Shown here piece after piece: positions 37,701 through 49,000 of a stretch of 64,000 nucleotides of DNA (its first letter is position 1; each line of letters begins with the position of its first letter). Below the pieces are notes generated by a model. The model was not told the origin of the DNA. It searched no databases and saw only the letters and a list, made by a program, of their open reading frames with translations. The position numbers and the translations under genes were made by a program. This DNA comes from Lanius collurio (Eukaryota > Chordata > Aves > Passeriformes > Laniidae). The stretch is from positions 37,769,320 through 37,833,319 of the forward strand of contig JACBWW010000004.1 of the NCBI GenBank assembly GCA_020086605.1. The letters run 5' to 3'.

Positions 37701-40700
37701 CAGAGCTAAATGACATTGCATGCACATCAAATTAAAAATCAATATTTTTACATCAAAAGCAATTAACATGATGAATATGAAACTTTGCTCTCAGGGTACT
37801 CTCCTCCCAGGAAAATGGATTTTTATAATACTATTCTGATTCTCCATAATTAATTCATCCTGGTAAATGATAATAAAAGCTATTATGCTTCATTTATGAA
37901 GTGTCTACATGATTATAAATTGTGACTCTTTTTCATTCAAAAAATTTTCAAATTGATCTTAGCTTCTTAAAAAGAAATGGTAGGACAGCAGGTTTTAGGT
38001 TGGAGGGGAGAGTACAGAGAAAAAGGAAATCCTTGGGCAGAAAAACTGGAATATGAGGACCCCAAAAATGAAGAAAGGAAAATGAAACCTGGAAATACAA
38101 CATGAGTACTAAAAGAGAGGATGCAAAACCAAAGAAAAACCTAGGAATAAAACAGGGTGGCACTCAAGAACGATGACTCTTATATTTTAACATGAGCCAG
38201 TGCATCACCAACGTACTGCTGAACACAGGCCTCACAACAGACCCTTTATACTTGAAGGTGTTTCTTACAGAGTACAGAAATGCTTTTAAGGCATCAAAAA
38301 TGGGATCAGCACTGCTTCAAAACCTACTGGTCCTATCCATCTAGGCATATGAAAAAAAAATAAAGCCAAAGACTAGCTGGGTTTATGAAGAGGTTGAAGC
38401 ACTAGAATCAAGGAAAGATAAGGCTAATATAGTAAAAATTGGAAAATTGGAAGCTGACTTGTGGTGACAGCTCAGCCTTGAAGCTTTAACATTTTAACAA
38501 TCTGCATTACGAAAATCCTTATTAGCCTTTAATGTTACTTGCTTAAAATTGGAATAGGATCATAACTAAGACATGCCTGCACTGCATAAAGATCCTTGAG
38601 CAAGTGCTGACCAAGGCTGGTATGGCCATACCTGGGGCAGCCCTTGCATTGATAGCATGAGTCCAAAGCCTGGGAGACACTTATTTTCCTTACCATAAAC
38701 ATGAGACCTTGGCAAAGCAAGGCACTATAACCACAGAATTGGAAGAACAATTCTCCTGTGTTGTAGCCCTTGTAGTTCTTGATTTGGGACTGGTGACAGA
38801 ATTCCTCAACAGCCATATATTGTTGAGAAAGCTGCAGACAGGAATTTGAAATAAGTGGATATTCAGAGTAGATATGTACAAGAACCAACTCTCTCACTTT
38901 TACACAGCACTGCACAGTTTGGATTTTTGGGGGTTTTTTGACACATGGCTTCCTGGTTTGCATGGAAAATGGAACATTTATCATTATTTAAAGGAGGGTG
39001 ATCATTGGTATGTATCATTCTTACACTTTCAGTGGAAAGCAGCAGCTCTGAAAACAAATGATTGGAAGTTTTGCGGGCAGTTATCTATTTTGCTTTAAAA
39101 GTCTAGGAAGTGTCAAATGGTGTATTTTTTTTGGATTTAGCTTGTATCATATCTGTTAGGTTTCTGAAGGAAAAAATGTGTTCTGCCACTTGTAAAAGGG
39201 ATGTACATGTTGCTTCTAGCAACATAATACAGTAAACTAAGAATTTAAGAACTCTATGCATTTCCCTACTTTTGGGATAAGCTGAAATATCCTTCCTATA
39301 CAGATTATCATGGGCCCATAGATGTGGTTTTTATTAGATTTCTACACAACAATTTTGTTCAATGTAGTCACTGGATAAAATACGTTTGTCATTCCTGCAA
39401 CCATGTGTTGGTGACATAACAACACATCACTGAGCACAGTGGGCCCAATTGTAAATCATTGCTGCATGAATAACTAGTAAAAAGGGTGTATAGAAAATCT
39501 CATCTGCACCATCTGTAGCTTTTATCCTCCTGTGCATATTTCATTAATAAAATTACATAAGTTTATGCAGAATTTTACTAATTTGACCATATAATTGCCA
39601 CTAGCTTTTATCAAATGAAAATTGGTTTTAAATATAAAGTTGAATACATTTGCACAACAAATTCAACACCATTGTCAATTAAACAGGAGATTTGATAGCT
39701 CTGCCATGAACAAACTGTGGAATTTGTCATATTTATCTGTAATATGCACTAAAGACTTTCTTTTATCATTTGCTACTGCCAGAATACAGTATAATTCCTT
39801 CAGAACCACCTAAAAATAGCAAGTGTCATTCTGAATCAGCCTTTCCTATTTAAAAGACATAGAGAAGCACTAGGAAGCAAGATATCAGACAGCTCAAAAA
39901 TGTACACACTATTTTAGGTTATGTTGGACACAGAATTTAGCATATGCATAAATGCACAAATGACTGCTCAAAATACTGTACTACCTGTTTAGCCATCTGA
40001 AACTAATACAGTATAAACATGTATTAAAAGGAAATAGCTTCTAGTGTACTCAGCTATCTGTCTGGAGATTTGCACAAAAGAAAGAATCTTTCATTGAGGA
40101 AATTAGGAAATTAGGAATTGCAAGTGGAATTTTTAACATCAATTAACTCATTAATTTCCCAGCAACCAAATAAATTTGGTACTGCAAAAACATGCTGGAT
40201 TGGCAAAAACAGGCATCAAAATCCTTCACCAAGTGGATGTAGATATTTTGCAACATGTTCCATTTTGCTGCCTTTTTTAGAGATGAAGTTCATTTTACAG
40301 ATCAAGAGACCATTAATTTTAGCTTTACTTTGTTGGAAGGGCAAAATAAACACCAAATAATACCTTTGAGCCCTTTTAAGCTTCTGATGAGTCTTTTCAG
40401 TTGCAAATACTGGTATGTATCATAATGTTCAAACAAAATGTTTAAATATGACTGTAATTATCTTTTGGATAATCTTTGCACTGCATTAGTCCAACTCCCA
40501 GTTAAGTCTCAGGGACCAACATAACAAACTTTTTCACTCTTACCTAGTCTTAAGCATGTTCAACATATGTTTTATCTTCAAGAAGCTTTGCTGCTTTGCA
40601 AAAGGGATAGTTTTAGTTTTTCCTAACAGTGCCTGTAAAATGCCAGTTAGTAGTAACTGGGATATTTTTCTCTGGCACAAACTCACAGGGGAAGCTGACC

Positions 40701-40959
40701 GAGTCTAACCACTTTGCTCTCCAGTTTGTGAAATACCATCTATGGCAACATCAGATTTTAAAGGAGTGGGCTGTCTTAGACATCTAAAGAAAAAGGACCC
40801 AATTTCCTGCCAAGCACTACCCAGCCATGAATTAATCTCTCCTTTTACCAGCTACTGCTATTAACTGTTATCTTATTAAGTAATGAGACCATTTGGGATG
40901 CAAGCCATATGAGAATAAAAATTTCATCCCAATGTTAGCTCAATATTAAATCAATTTAG

Positions 40960-41480
40960 AAAGTGTGTTTATCTTTTGCAGTGTTTTGCTTTTTGAGCAA
41001 TTTACCTATGGTTAGTCATTATTTGACACATGTCCATCTGTTTGTAGCACTGTATTTGGAATTTACCTGTCTTAAAGACAAAACTGATCTCTTCATTCTG
41101 CACATTGCCCAGACTTTTCAGCTTTGCTAGAAAAGGCATGTTAAATAAAACACATATGCCATGACCCTCAGTACAGTATTTACTTCAATCTAATTAGTGG
41201 TAATATGCAACTGCTAGGATCAGATAATTGGATCTAAATTTGGTAAAGTCCCCAGATAGTCTTTACATGCTGCCATTGTTTCTGTAATGGGCTGAGGCAG
41301 CGCTGGGCCTCCTCAGCTCAGACGTGCAGAGATATTTTGTGTTTCTCAGCTCTCACTGTCAGAGATGATTAGGTGCCAATACAGCTGGAAAGAAGACAAA
41401 CAGATTTGGTTTTCAGATGAAAGTTAGAAACTACTGTGCATTGATATTCACTGGTGACTAAAAGACTGGCATGGATTACC
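40960..41480. promoter_or_regulatory. Candidate conserved noncoding stretch with hairpin (unproven)
   Basis: Repeat-free block with clustered homeobox cores (TAATTAG at 41191-41197, ATAATTGG near 41224) and a GC-rich island at 41288-41320. The island forms a near-perfect 10-bp stem, TGGGCTGAGG pairing with CCTCAGCTCA, around a 13-base loop. Enhancer-like texture only; no alignment was possible. Confidence 0.25.
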
Positions 41481-41914
41481 TTATTACAGTACTCATTTGG
41501 CTCTCAGTCAAGTAACCTGATAGATTTTTTTACTGTTGGTAAGGAACTAATTTTTGTTTACATTTTTTGTAATGACTCATGTTATGCTCGGGTTTTTTAA
41601 GTAAGAACTAGTGGAGGAGAAAAGAAGAATAGTAAAAATTTGTAATCTCAAATAAATTAATACTCCAAAGAAATTTAAGCCTTTGCTTGCTTAGCCAGAA
41701 TGGATGAACCGACAACAGATGCTCATCGATGTTGGAAATCTCAGGACAGATTTAATTAACTTTTTTTTTTTAATCCTAATTGCTTCTAGATCATCTACTG
41801 TGTTATCTCAGGAATTATTTTTTTTGTTTTCAAGCAGCCCAAAATGTAATATCAATAGAAGCTTTATACTTACAATGAGGACAATTTTTGTGGTTTTAAT
41901 AAAAGCAAGGAAGC

Positions 41915-41937
41915 TTTTTTTTTTTTTTTTTTTTTTT
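41915..41937. repeat. Poly(T) run
   Basis: Twenty-three T, preceded by AAGC and followed by AAATGAGG. Read on the minus strand it is a poly(A), but no retrocopy is recognised next to it. Confidence 0.9.
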
Positions 41938-42124
41938 AAATGAGGAATTCCTCCTAAGCTTTGGTAGATAGAGAAAATGAGTAAAAAAGAATAAAAGAGA
42001 AATATATGCTGAAAAAAAACATGGTGTGACTTTTTCCATATTATTGGGCTGGCTTCTGCTGGATGGTTTCCAATCAGAATTGTACATGATTTTTAAAGCA
42101 TATAAAGTCTAAAGCAGCAATTGG

Positions 42125-42690
42125 TGATGGTGGTTTAACCAAAGCCCACAATGAAGTTCCACACAGCCACCTGCTCACTCCCTGCCACGGGGATGGGGGA
42201 AAGAACCAGAAGGGAATCAGAAGAATAAAAGTGAGAAAACTCATAAGTTGAGATAAAGACAGTTTAATACGTAAAGGAAAAAATACACACAAGCGAAGTA
42301 AAATATGGAATTAATTCACCACTTCCCATTGGCAGGCAGGCATTCAGTCATTCCCTAGAATGTGTAATGTCTACTTGGGAAGACAGACAACAAAGCTTCT
42401 AACATCATTCTTTCCATCGTATTCCTTCAGCTTTATATGCTGAGCATGGTGCCATATGGCATGGCATGGACCTTTGGTCAGCTGGGGTCAGCTGTCCCCT
42501 CCCAGCTTCTTGTCATCCCCTCCTGGTGTCCTCACTGACAGGGCAGGTGAAAAGATTTTGATTCTAGGTAAGCTCTGGTCATCAATAATGAAAACATCCC
42601 TGTGTTATCAACGCCGTTTCTAGCACAAATCCAAACTCAGCCACACAATAGCTGCCATGGATGCAGCTGTCCCTGGAATGAGACAGAGCA
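42125..42690 (-). mobile_element. Solo ERVL-type LTR
   Basis: Minus-strand LTR related to the one at 28191-28814. The 3' part, read on the + strand, gives GTGGTTTAACC at 42130, CACACAGCCACCTGCTCACT at 42159-42178, GAGATAAAGACAGTTTAATA at 42250-42269 (the complement of the family's polyadenylation-region block) and CACCACTTCCCAT near 42320. The U3 part includes GGACCTTTGGTCAGCTGGGG near 42469 and TCATCAATAATGAAAACATC near 42579. The inferred 5' end is TGCTCTGTCTCATTCC at 42690. It is solo, and no target duplication is visible. It is more diverged in its 5' part than in its 3' part. Confidence 0.85.
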
Positions 42691-45600
42691 GGCTACAACC
42701 ACATCATTCTGCTGTGAGCTAGGAGCTGCTGTGATGGGAGTATTTGGAGACTGAAACACCAAGCAAATATTAAAACTTTAGAAATGTGCTTGTTTATATT
42801 TATATTTACCACGTACTCTATCAACAATTGAAAATCATACATAAATTCAACATTCTAATAGAGCCTTGGAAAAATTATGTGCTTTTTGCTTCCAATGGAC
42901 TCTGATACCCACAGTCTTTGATGTTCTCAGCCTGTCACTGAGATGTTTCACTCTGCTCGTCTTCAAAGGGGGTAGTTACAACCAAAGTTCTCTATTCTTT
43001 CTTGCCCAAGTTCCACTCTGTATCCTCAGTGTTTATATGAAACTGTCCCATGAACTGAGACCAGTCTGGTCCCCTTTCTATAGGTTCCACCTTCTGCAGG
43101 TGTTATCTTGCAAGTGGTGATTGTCTGTTTCATCTTCTTCAAATGGAGATTTTATGTTTAGAGAGTAAATGCTGCTCATATGATTTCTTCAAGAAACTCT
43201 GGACTATGAAATGGCATCTTAATATTTTTTTAAGCCAATATGATAAAATATTTTATTTGGCATCTCAATCAGTTTTGTGGCATTTTGAGCTCCAAGACAG
43301 GCAAGGTAAGTTTGTAAATTGTTCTTCATGTTATATGTGTTTTAGATAGGTCAAAATACAGCTAAAATTCCCCAAGATAAGATTCTTTACAACATTTAAA
43401 ATGCCATTATGTTTATTTCTCAAGTGTATACCACCTGAGTTTCACAAATTTTTAATAGTTTTATATTTCTAAAATCAAACTCAGGGGATATATTATTTTT
43501 TAGAAAGTCAATACTGAGCTTCTTCCTTTTTCCCTTCCCTTCCTCTGTCCTCTTCCATTCTAACCTCTCCTTAGCATTTCCCTCCCCTCACCCTTGCAGT
43601 CTTCTCTCCTTCCTCTTCTCTCTTCTTCTCCCTTCAGTTTTTTGTCTCTCTTCTCTTTCTTCTCCCTCTGTAGCAATTACATTGATGCTGCAAATTTTCC
43701 TAAACATTTGGAACCCTCAAGAAACAAACAACCCCCTCTTCTTGAAGGGAGCACCTGTCTGAGATAAAATTACATCTAAAGAACTTAATTAAGACTCTTA
43801 GAAAAAAAAAAGCAGAACGTAGGATAATTATAGCTGCAGTAACAGAATTCATTCAAAACAAACTCTCACACAGTTGTAGCAGAATGCAATGATTAAGCAT
43901 CTGGTAGTAACTCATGGATAAGTTATGTAGTAAAAACAAGTAGTGAATGCTATGTTCCAAAAATAAAATAATCTTCTGGTTTGGAGGTAATAGGAAATGA
44001 ATCTCTTATTCACAAAGATCCTTGTGTGAATTATCTGCCATGCATTTTAGGGAATTTTTTTGACTTTTTTTTTCCCTCCAGATGAAGCTAATTGCATATA
44101 CACAAATGAAATAATTTCATATATATTCAAAATAAGCAAATAAATCACCTCCAATTTCTTACTTTCTTTTCAAGAACCAGATGACAAAAAGATACCAAGA
44201 ATATTATAACAGATGCTTCCAAGAGTCCCTGAAATTTTTCTGAGTTTTATAATTGATAATTGATTTTAAGTGTTGTTTTAGCTCACATTTCTGTATAGAA
44301 TTACTCAGTGTTATTTACAGGTTCTTTACAAGCTGAAGTACAACAACACTGAAAATCAAATAATGCTCAGCATTATTGGAGATTTTATTATTGTAGATTT
44401 TACAGGAAAGGTTTCATGCTTCATAATCAGCAAGTTTTGCAGAGTCTGTTGTTAATAGAATGTTGGCTAAACAATTTTAGTTCTTGAACTATATAATTAC
44501 CACTAAAGAGTAATATATTACTGTTATTAACCTATGAATCTGTGTGATTGTGCTTAGGAGCATTTGCTTATATGCACTGTGCTAACAAAACAAAAGGCTC
44601 AGAATAACAATGACACTGAAAATAAAGGAAATAAGAGAGTGCGACAGCTCTTTCCAAAACTTGTGATCTCTGGCCATTTAGAAACTGGTTATTGGAGATA
44701 AAATCATCATAATATGAACACCAATAAAATGTGACTTTTTATTAGATGGAAAGGGGTGTATTTTGAAAGGAAAAAAAAACCATTCTTACTAATGAAAGTC
44801 CTCTCTTCTACTCATCAAAAAATCTGTATTTTGGAGATTACCACATAAACACAAATGGAGTATGAAAACAGGCTAAAATTCAGAGGATGCAGCTAAGAAA
44901 TTACAAGCCTGATATTTTATTAGGTCTCATATGAAGCAAGAGATTTCTTCTTTCCTCTTTAGTCAGGAAAAGAGAATAGGAAAAATATCTATTCACCTAT
45001 TGAAAAAGGATCCATCTCTTCACCAAAACATTTCTGATAGTATTATTTTTATTTTATATAGGAAATTCAGGGCCCAGTTCAGAGACAGAGAGAAAATTAC
45101 TCCCACCCTTAGGGCATGAGGAGCAGATTTAGCTGTGATGGAAGACAGGGCAACTTTATGAAACACTTTTTTTGTACTGCAGTTTGAAACACAGCCATGC
45201 TGCAATATTTCTAAACCAACATACTCCTGTCAACATTCCTTCAGCAAGGTTACCACAATGAGTGGGCTCATTGCCTCTGCAGTCAGTTCTGAATTCCTCG
45301 AAAGGCTTTATACCCTCTGGATGGGAAGATAATCTGTCCTGGGATAATGTGATATTAACCCTGCTGCAGTTACAGGAAGAGCTGCAAAAAGTGCTTTAAT
45401 GTTCACACTACCATTCCTTGTTTTTCTTTGGGCAGCTTGTGGTAGACACCACCTTACACACCCCACTGTCATGGGTCTCCAGCTCCTCTTTGTGGATGAC
45501 AACAGTGGCTGCAGCAGAAACAGTTTGAGGACTTCCAGCATTTTGCCTCAGCACCCCTTCTGCTTGTTCCTCTGAGTAACACGGCTAGCAGTCCAGAGGT

Positions 45601-46815
45601 TGTGTTCAGTGTTGCATTTAATCAGAGATCTGCATTTTACCTGCCCTGAACTTTATACCAACTCCAGAGGTCCCAAATACTAAAGTTTCCTTCTGAAATT
45701 GTGTGAATTCCTTGTGTGCAGATGGGAACAGAAGTAACCCTCTGAGATAATTTTGTTGTTAATAATTCTGCCTTTAAGCAAATCCAGAAGGAGAATAAGC
45801 ATACACTCTTTGTGATATCTGCATGCTTATACCAAAAAAATCAGTAGAAAATCACTAAATATTGTGTAAATTTTCACAGAACCACAGTTGCATATCCAAG
45901 CCCTTCTGAGAATATTTATGTATTAAATACATTTGCAATCATGAAGGATGTTTTGTATATTCATTACCAAAAAAGTAACAAATGTCTCAAATGTATTCAG
46001 TGCATAATTTCCAGTCACAATTACTCAGGGTTTCTTTTTTAAATTTTTGTCAAAAAATTAAAAATTTTGTCAGAAAGTACAAATTTGTGCTTATTTCTGA
46101 CTTTCTTTTTTCATGTATCATACTCTGTACAGTTAGTCAGTCTGGATTTCATCTCATACAAATGTGGTGTTGCTAATGTCATTAGTTTCTGTCATGTAAT
46201 TTTATATTCTATTAAGAAACAGAATTTGAAATTAGCATGTGTGCAAAAGCATTCAGAAATGGAAGTTTTTTTCCCATCTGAAAAGGTCAAGTACTTGTAA
46301 ATCTTTGTCAGAACTGAAGCGACACAGATGTACTACAGTGGCAGCAATCCAGAAAGGGGGTGCATTTATTGCCAAGGTAGTTTTTGAGCCTCAATCTTGT
46401 GGAAAGTTGTAGCAGCTTGTAAAAATCATAGAATAAAAAATTATCTGTAGTCAACACTGTAACACATGATTCAGGAATCCAGAGCAATAAAGCAATAAAG
46501 TAATGAAGGTAAAGCTTTATTTGGAGGATATACTGAGGTGTCAGAATATAAACAGGCAAAAGGTAAGGTGGCGAAAAGATTCTGGAAAACCTGAAAAGGG
46601 GTAATTCTACTGTGACAATGGATAAATAATTAACTAGTGTTCATCCCTACCTTATTATCCATACTATGAATATGTATTGAGGACCAACAGCTTTTATTAC
46701 GTTTTTTTCTTTGAGGTATTTTGAAATTTCTACTTTATATGTTCAAAAGGGATAAAAAATCAACACCTTAGGTCTTTAATCTCAAAATAATTTTATCTTC
46801 TGCAAGTAATGCAGA
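42691..46815. other. Single-copy DNA with polypyrimidine tract, no gene seen
   Basis: Apart from the pyrimidine tract at 43519-43669, nothing recognisable is present. The GC-richer segment 45300-45600 carries a 77-codon minus frame without a recognised domain. Confidence 0.6.
43519..43669 (+). repeat. Polypyrimidine tract, about 150 bp
   Basis: C and T make up nearly all bases on the + strand across about 150 bp (blocks such as CCTTCCCTTCCTCTGTCCTC and TCTCTTCTCTTTCTTCTCCC). It is degenerate rather than a clean microsatellite. Such tracts can form triplex DNA and may serve as splicing-factor binding sites if transcribed. Confidence 0.85.
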
Positions 46816-47372
46816 AGAATCACATAGAATCCTAGAATATGCTGAGTTGGACAGGACCCACAAGGATCATCGAATCCAGCTCCTGGCCCTGCACAGGACA
46901 TCCCCAGGAGTCACACCCTGTGCCTGAGAGCATTGTCCAAACACTTCTTGAACTCTGTCAGGCTTGGTGCTGTGACCACTTCCCTGGGGACCCTGTTCCA
47001 GTGCCCAAACACCTTCTGGGTGAAGAACTTTTTTCTAATACTTAACCCAAAGCTGCCCTAAACTTCAGGTCATTCCCTTGGGTCCTGCCACTGGTCCCCG
47101 CAGAGAAGAGATCAGTGTCTGCCCCTCCTCTTCCCCTCACGAGGAAGTGGTAACTGCAATGAGGTTGAACAGGCTGAACAGACCAAGTGACTTCAGCCAC
47201 TCCTCAAACAGCTTCCCCTCAAGCCCCTACACCATCCCCATTGCCCTTTTCCGGATGATCTCTAATAATTGAATATCTTTCTTAAATTACAGTGCCCAAA
47301 ACTGCACACACTATTCAAAGCGAAGTCGCATCAGTGCAGAGCAAAGCAGGAGAACCACCTCCCTTGCCCTGA
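46816..47372 (-). mobile_element. CR1 LINE, 3' end fragment
   Basis: 5'-truncated CR1 insertion read on the minus strand. Its 3' terminus lies at 46816 with the family's octamer-like end (AGAATCACATAGAATCCTAG). It continues through GAGTTGGACAGGACCCACAA (46844-46863), ATCATCGAATCCAGCTCCTG and CCCTGTTCCAGTGCCCAAAC (46990-47009), then the tail of ORF2 (near 47280-47372, GTGCCCAAAACTGCACACAC). Truncation of the 5' part is normal for CR1. Compared with the neighbour at 48402 it has a different subfamily sequence in the terminal 100 bases. The frames read across it are not genes. Confidence 0.95.
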
Positions 47373-48401
47373 TGATAAAGGGACAATACAAAGAGATTTT
47401 TCCAAGTTTAAAATTAAAGGAAGGAATGTTAGATTAGGAATCAGGAAATTGTTTATTTTTGTGTTTAAATCAGTAGATTTAATGACAAACAACTTCTCCT
47501 CTTGAAATTAGCATTGTTGATATGGCACATAACTGTGGTCAGAAGGTTTATAAATCAGTTTATATTTCCTATTCATGGATTAATAGAGCTCTTTTAAAAT
47601 TATGCTTCTTAAGTGACAAAGCATAGCAATAAGTTTCAGTGTCTTGTTTCATCTGGTTATCAACTGACTGGGGACAAATGGTCCTCTTTTTGTTTGAATT
47701 TAAACCATACAATTTCTGTTAATTCAACTACTGCAAGTATTTTGCATGTTACAATTTATGCTTTTCTCCAAAATATCTGTCATTGGCCAGTGTCAGAAAT
47801 TAGCCAGATAAAATAGCTTTTTTCCCCTACCTATGAACAGCTAAGTGTTTTCACTGTCAAATTTTGAGAAGTTGAAACACCAGAGACTATATTTCTGAAA
47901 CTATCTTACATTTTCTTCACATTACACATAGCATAAAAAGGGATCTTAACTCATGTCTTGAGAAGCAGTGATCCTCAATATCCTTCCACTGCCATACTCA
48001 ACATTTATTTAATGTGGTGAATTTTTGATGCTCACATAAATGGCACAAATATTAGGAAATACACAAACTCAACTTGTTTTCATTGAAAACCAGGTATTAC
48101 ACAGAGAAGCATTGAGGAAGGAGATAAATCCCTTTTTGCATTTTAGTTTTGCAATTTCAGTTTTGGAAGCATGGGAACTGTTAGAGTTTCTCACTTCTTT
48201 ATTTCTTCTGACTAAACAGATTTCTTCAGATGTCATTTTGTTCTTAGCTGCTGCTACACATAGACTTAAAACATTTTAGAACTTAGTAACCGTCCATTCA
48301 GATGGCAACTGATCCTGCCCACAGATGCCTAAACCAGATGTCTGAACTCCTCAAGCACTGCTCTAATTTGCTTTTATATCACTGTGCTGCTGAAGTTCAC
48401 T
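47373..48401. other. Spacer between two CR1 elements, nothing recognised
   Basis: AT-rich single-copy-looking DNA, without gene or repeat that I can identify. Confidence 0.6.
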
Positions 48402-49000
48402 GAATCAAAGAATGGTTTGAGTTGGGAGGGACCTTAAAGATTGTCTGGTTCTAGTCCCCTGTCAGAGACAGGGACACCACCCACTAGATCAAGGTCACTC
48501 ACAGCTCCATCCAACATGTCACTGAACACTTCCAGGAATGGGACATCTACAACTTCTCTGGGAAACCTGTTGCAGTGCTTCACCCACTCTCACTGTAAAG
48601 AATTTCTTTCTAACATCTAAAGTAAACCTGCCCTCTTTCAGTTTAAAGCCATTCTCCCTTCACCCCTACCTGCCCTTGTAAAAAGTCCCTCTCTGGGTTA
48701 TTTGTAAGCCCCCCATTAAGGCCTGAAAGGCCACAATAAGGCTTCCCCAGAGCCTCCTCTTCTTCAGGCTGAAGGGACCCACCCAGCTCATCCTCACAGG
48801 AGAGCTGCTCCAGCCCTGTGATCCCCTTCCTGGCCTCCTCTGCACTCCCTCCAGCAGGTCCACATCCTGCTTGTGTTGGGAACCTGGACGCAGCACTCCG
48901 GGTGGGGTCTCATGAGAGGTGGTAGAGGGAGAGAATCACCTCCCTTGAACTGCTGGCCACACTTCTTTTGATCCAGACCAGGTTGGCTTTTGGGGCTGCA
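48402..49000 (-). mobile_element. CR1 LINE, 3' end fragment
   Basis: Minus-strand CR1 with its 3' terminus at 48402 (GAATCAAAGAATGGTTTGAG). Typical blocks follow: GTTGGGAGGGACCTTAAAGA (48421-48440), CAGGGACACCACCCACTAGA near 48469, GGGAAACCTGTTGCAGTGCT near 48560, CCTCTTCTTCAGGCTGAAGG near 48757 and CTTCCTGGCCTCCTCTGCAC near 48826. It breaks off at about 49000 inside GGCTTTTGGGGCTGCA, the 5' truncation point. It is the longest CR1 copy here, and long stretches read close to consensus as I remember it. Confidence 0.95.

Larger units (their letters stand above)
34746..42124. other. Single-copy AT-rich DNA, no supported gene
   Basis: This contains the longest open frame in the window, 149 codons on the minus strand at 38535-38984. 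It is cysteine-rich (motif CYQCKGCPRYGH), but I recognise no family. A length near this is expected about once in such an amount of AT-rich DNA, so I do not call a gene. A possible conserved noncoding stretch lies at 40960-41480. T-run at 41915-41937. Confidence 0.55.

Noticed and set aside
48666..48896. 76-codon minus frame with CR1-like residues
   Set aside because: It is part of the truncated CR1 element, in the 3' end of its reading frame and untranslated end, not a host gene.
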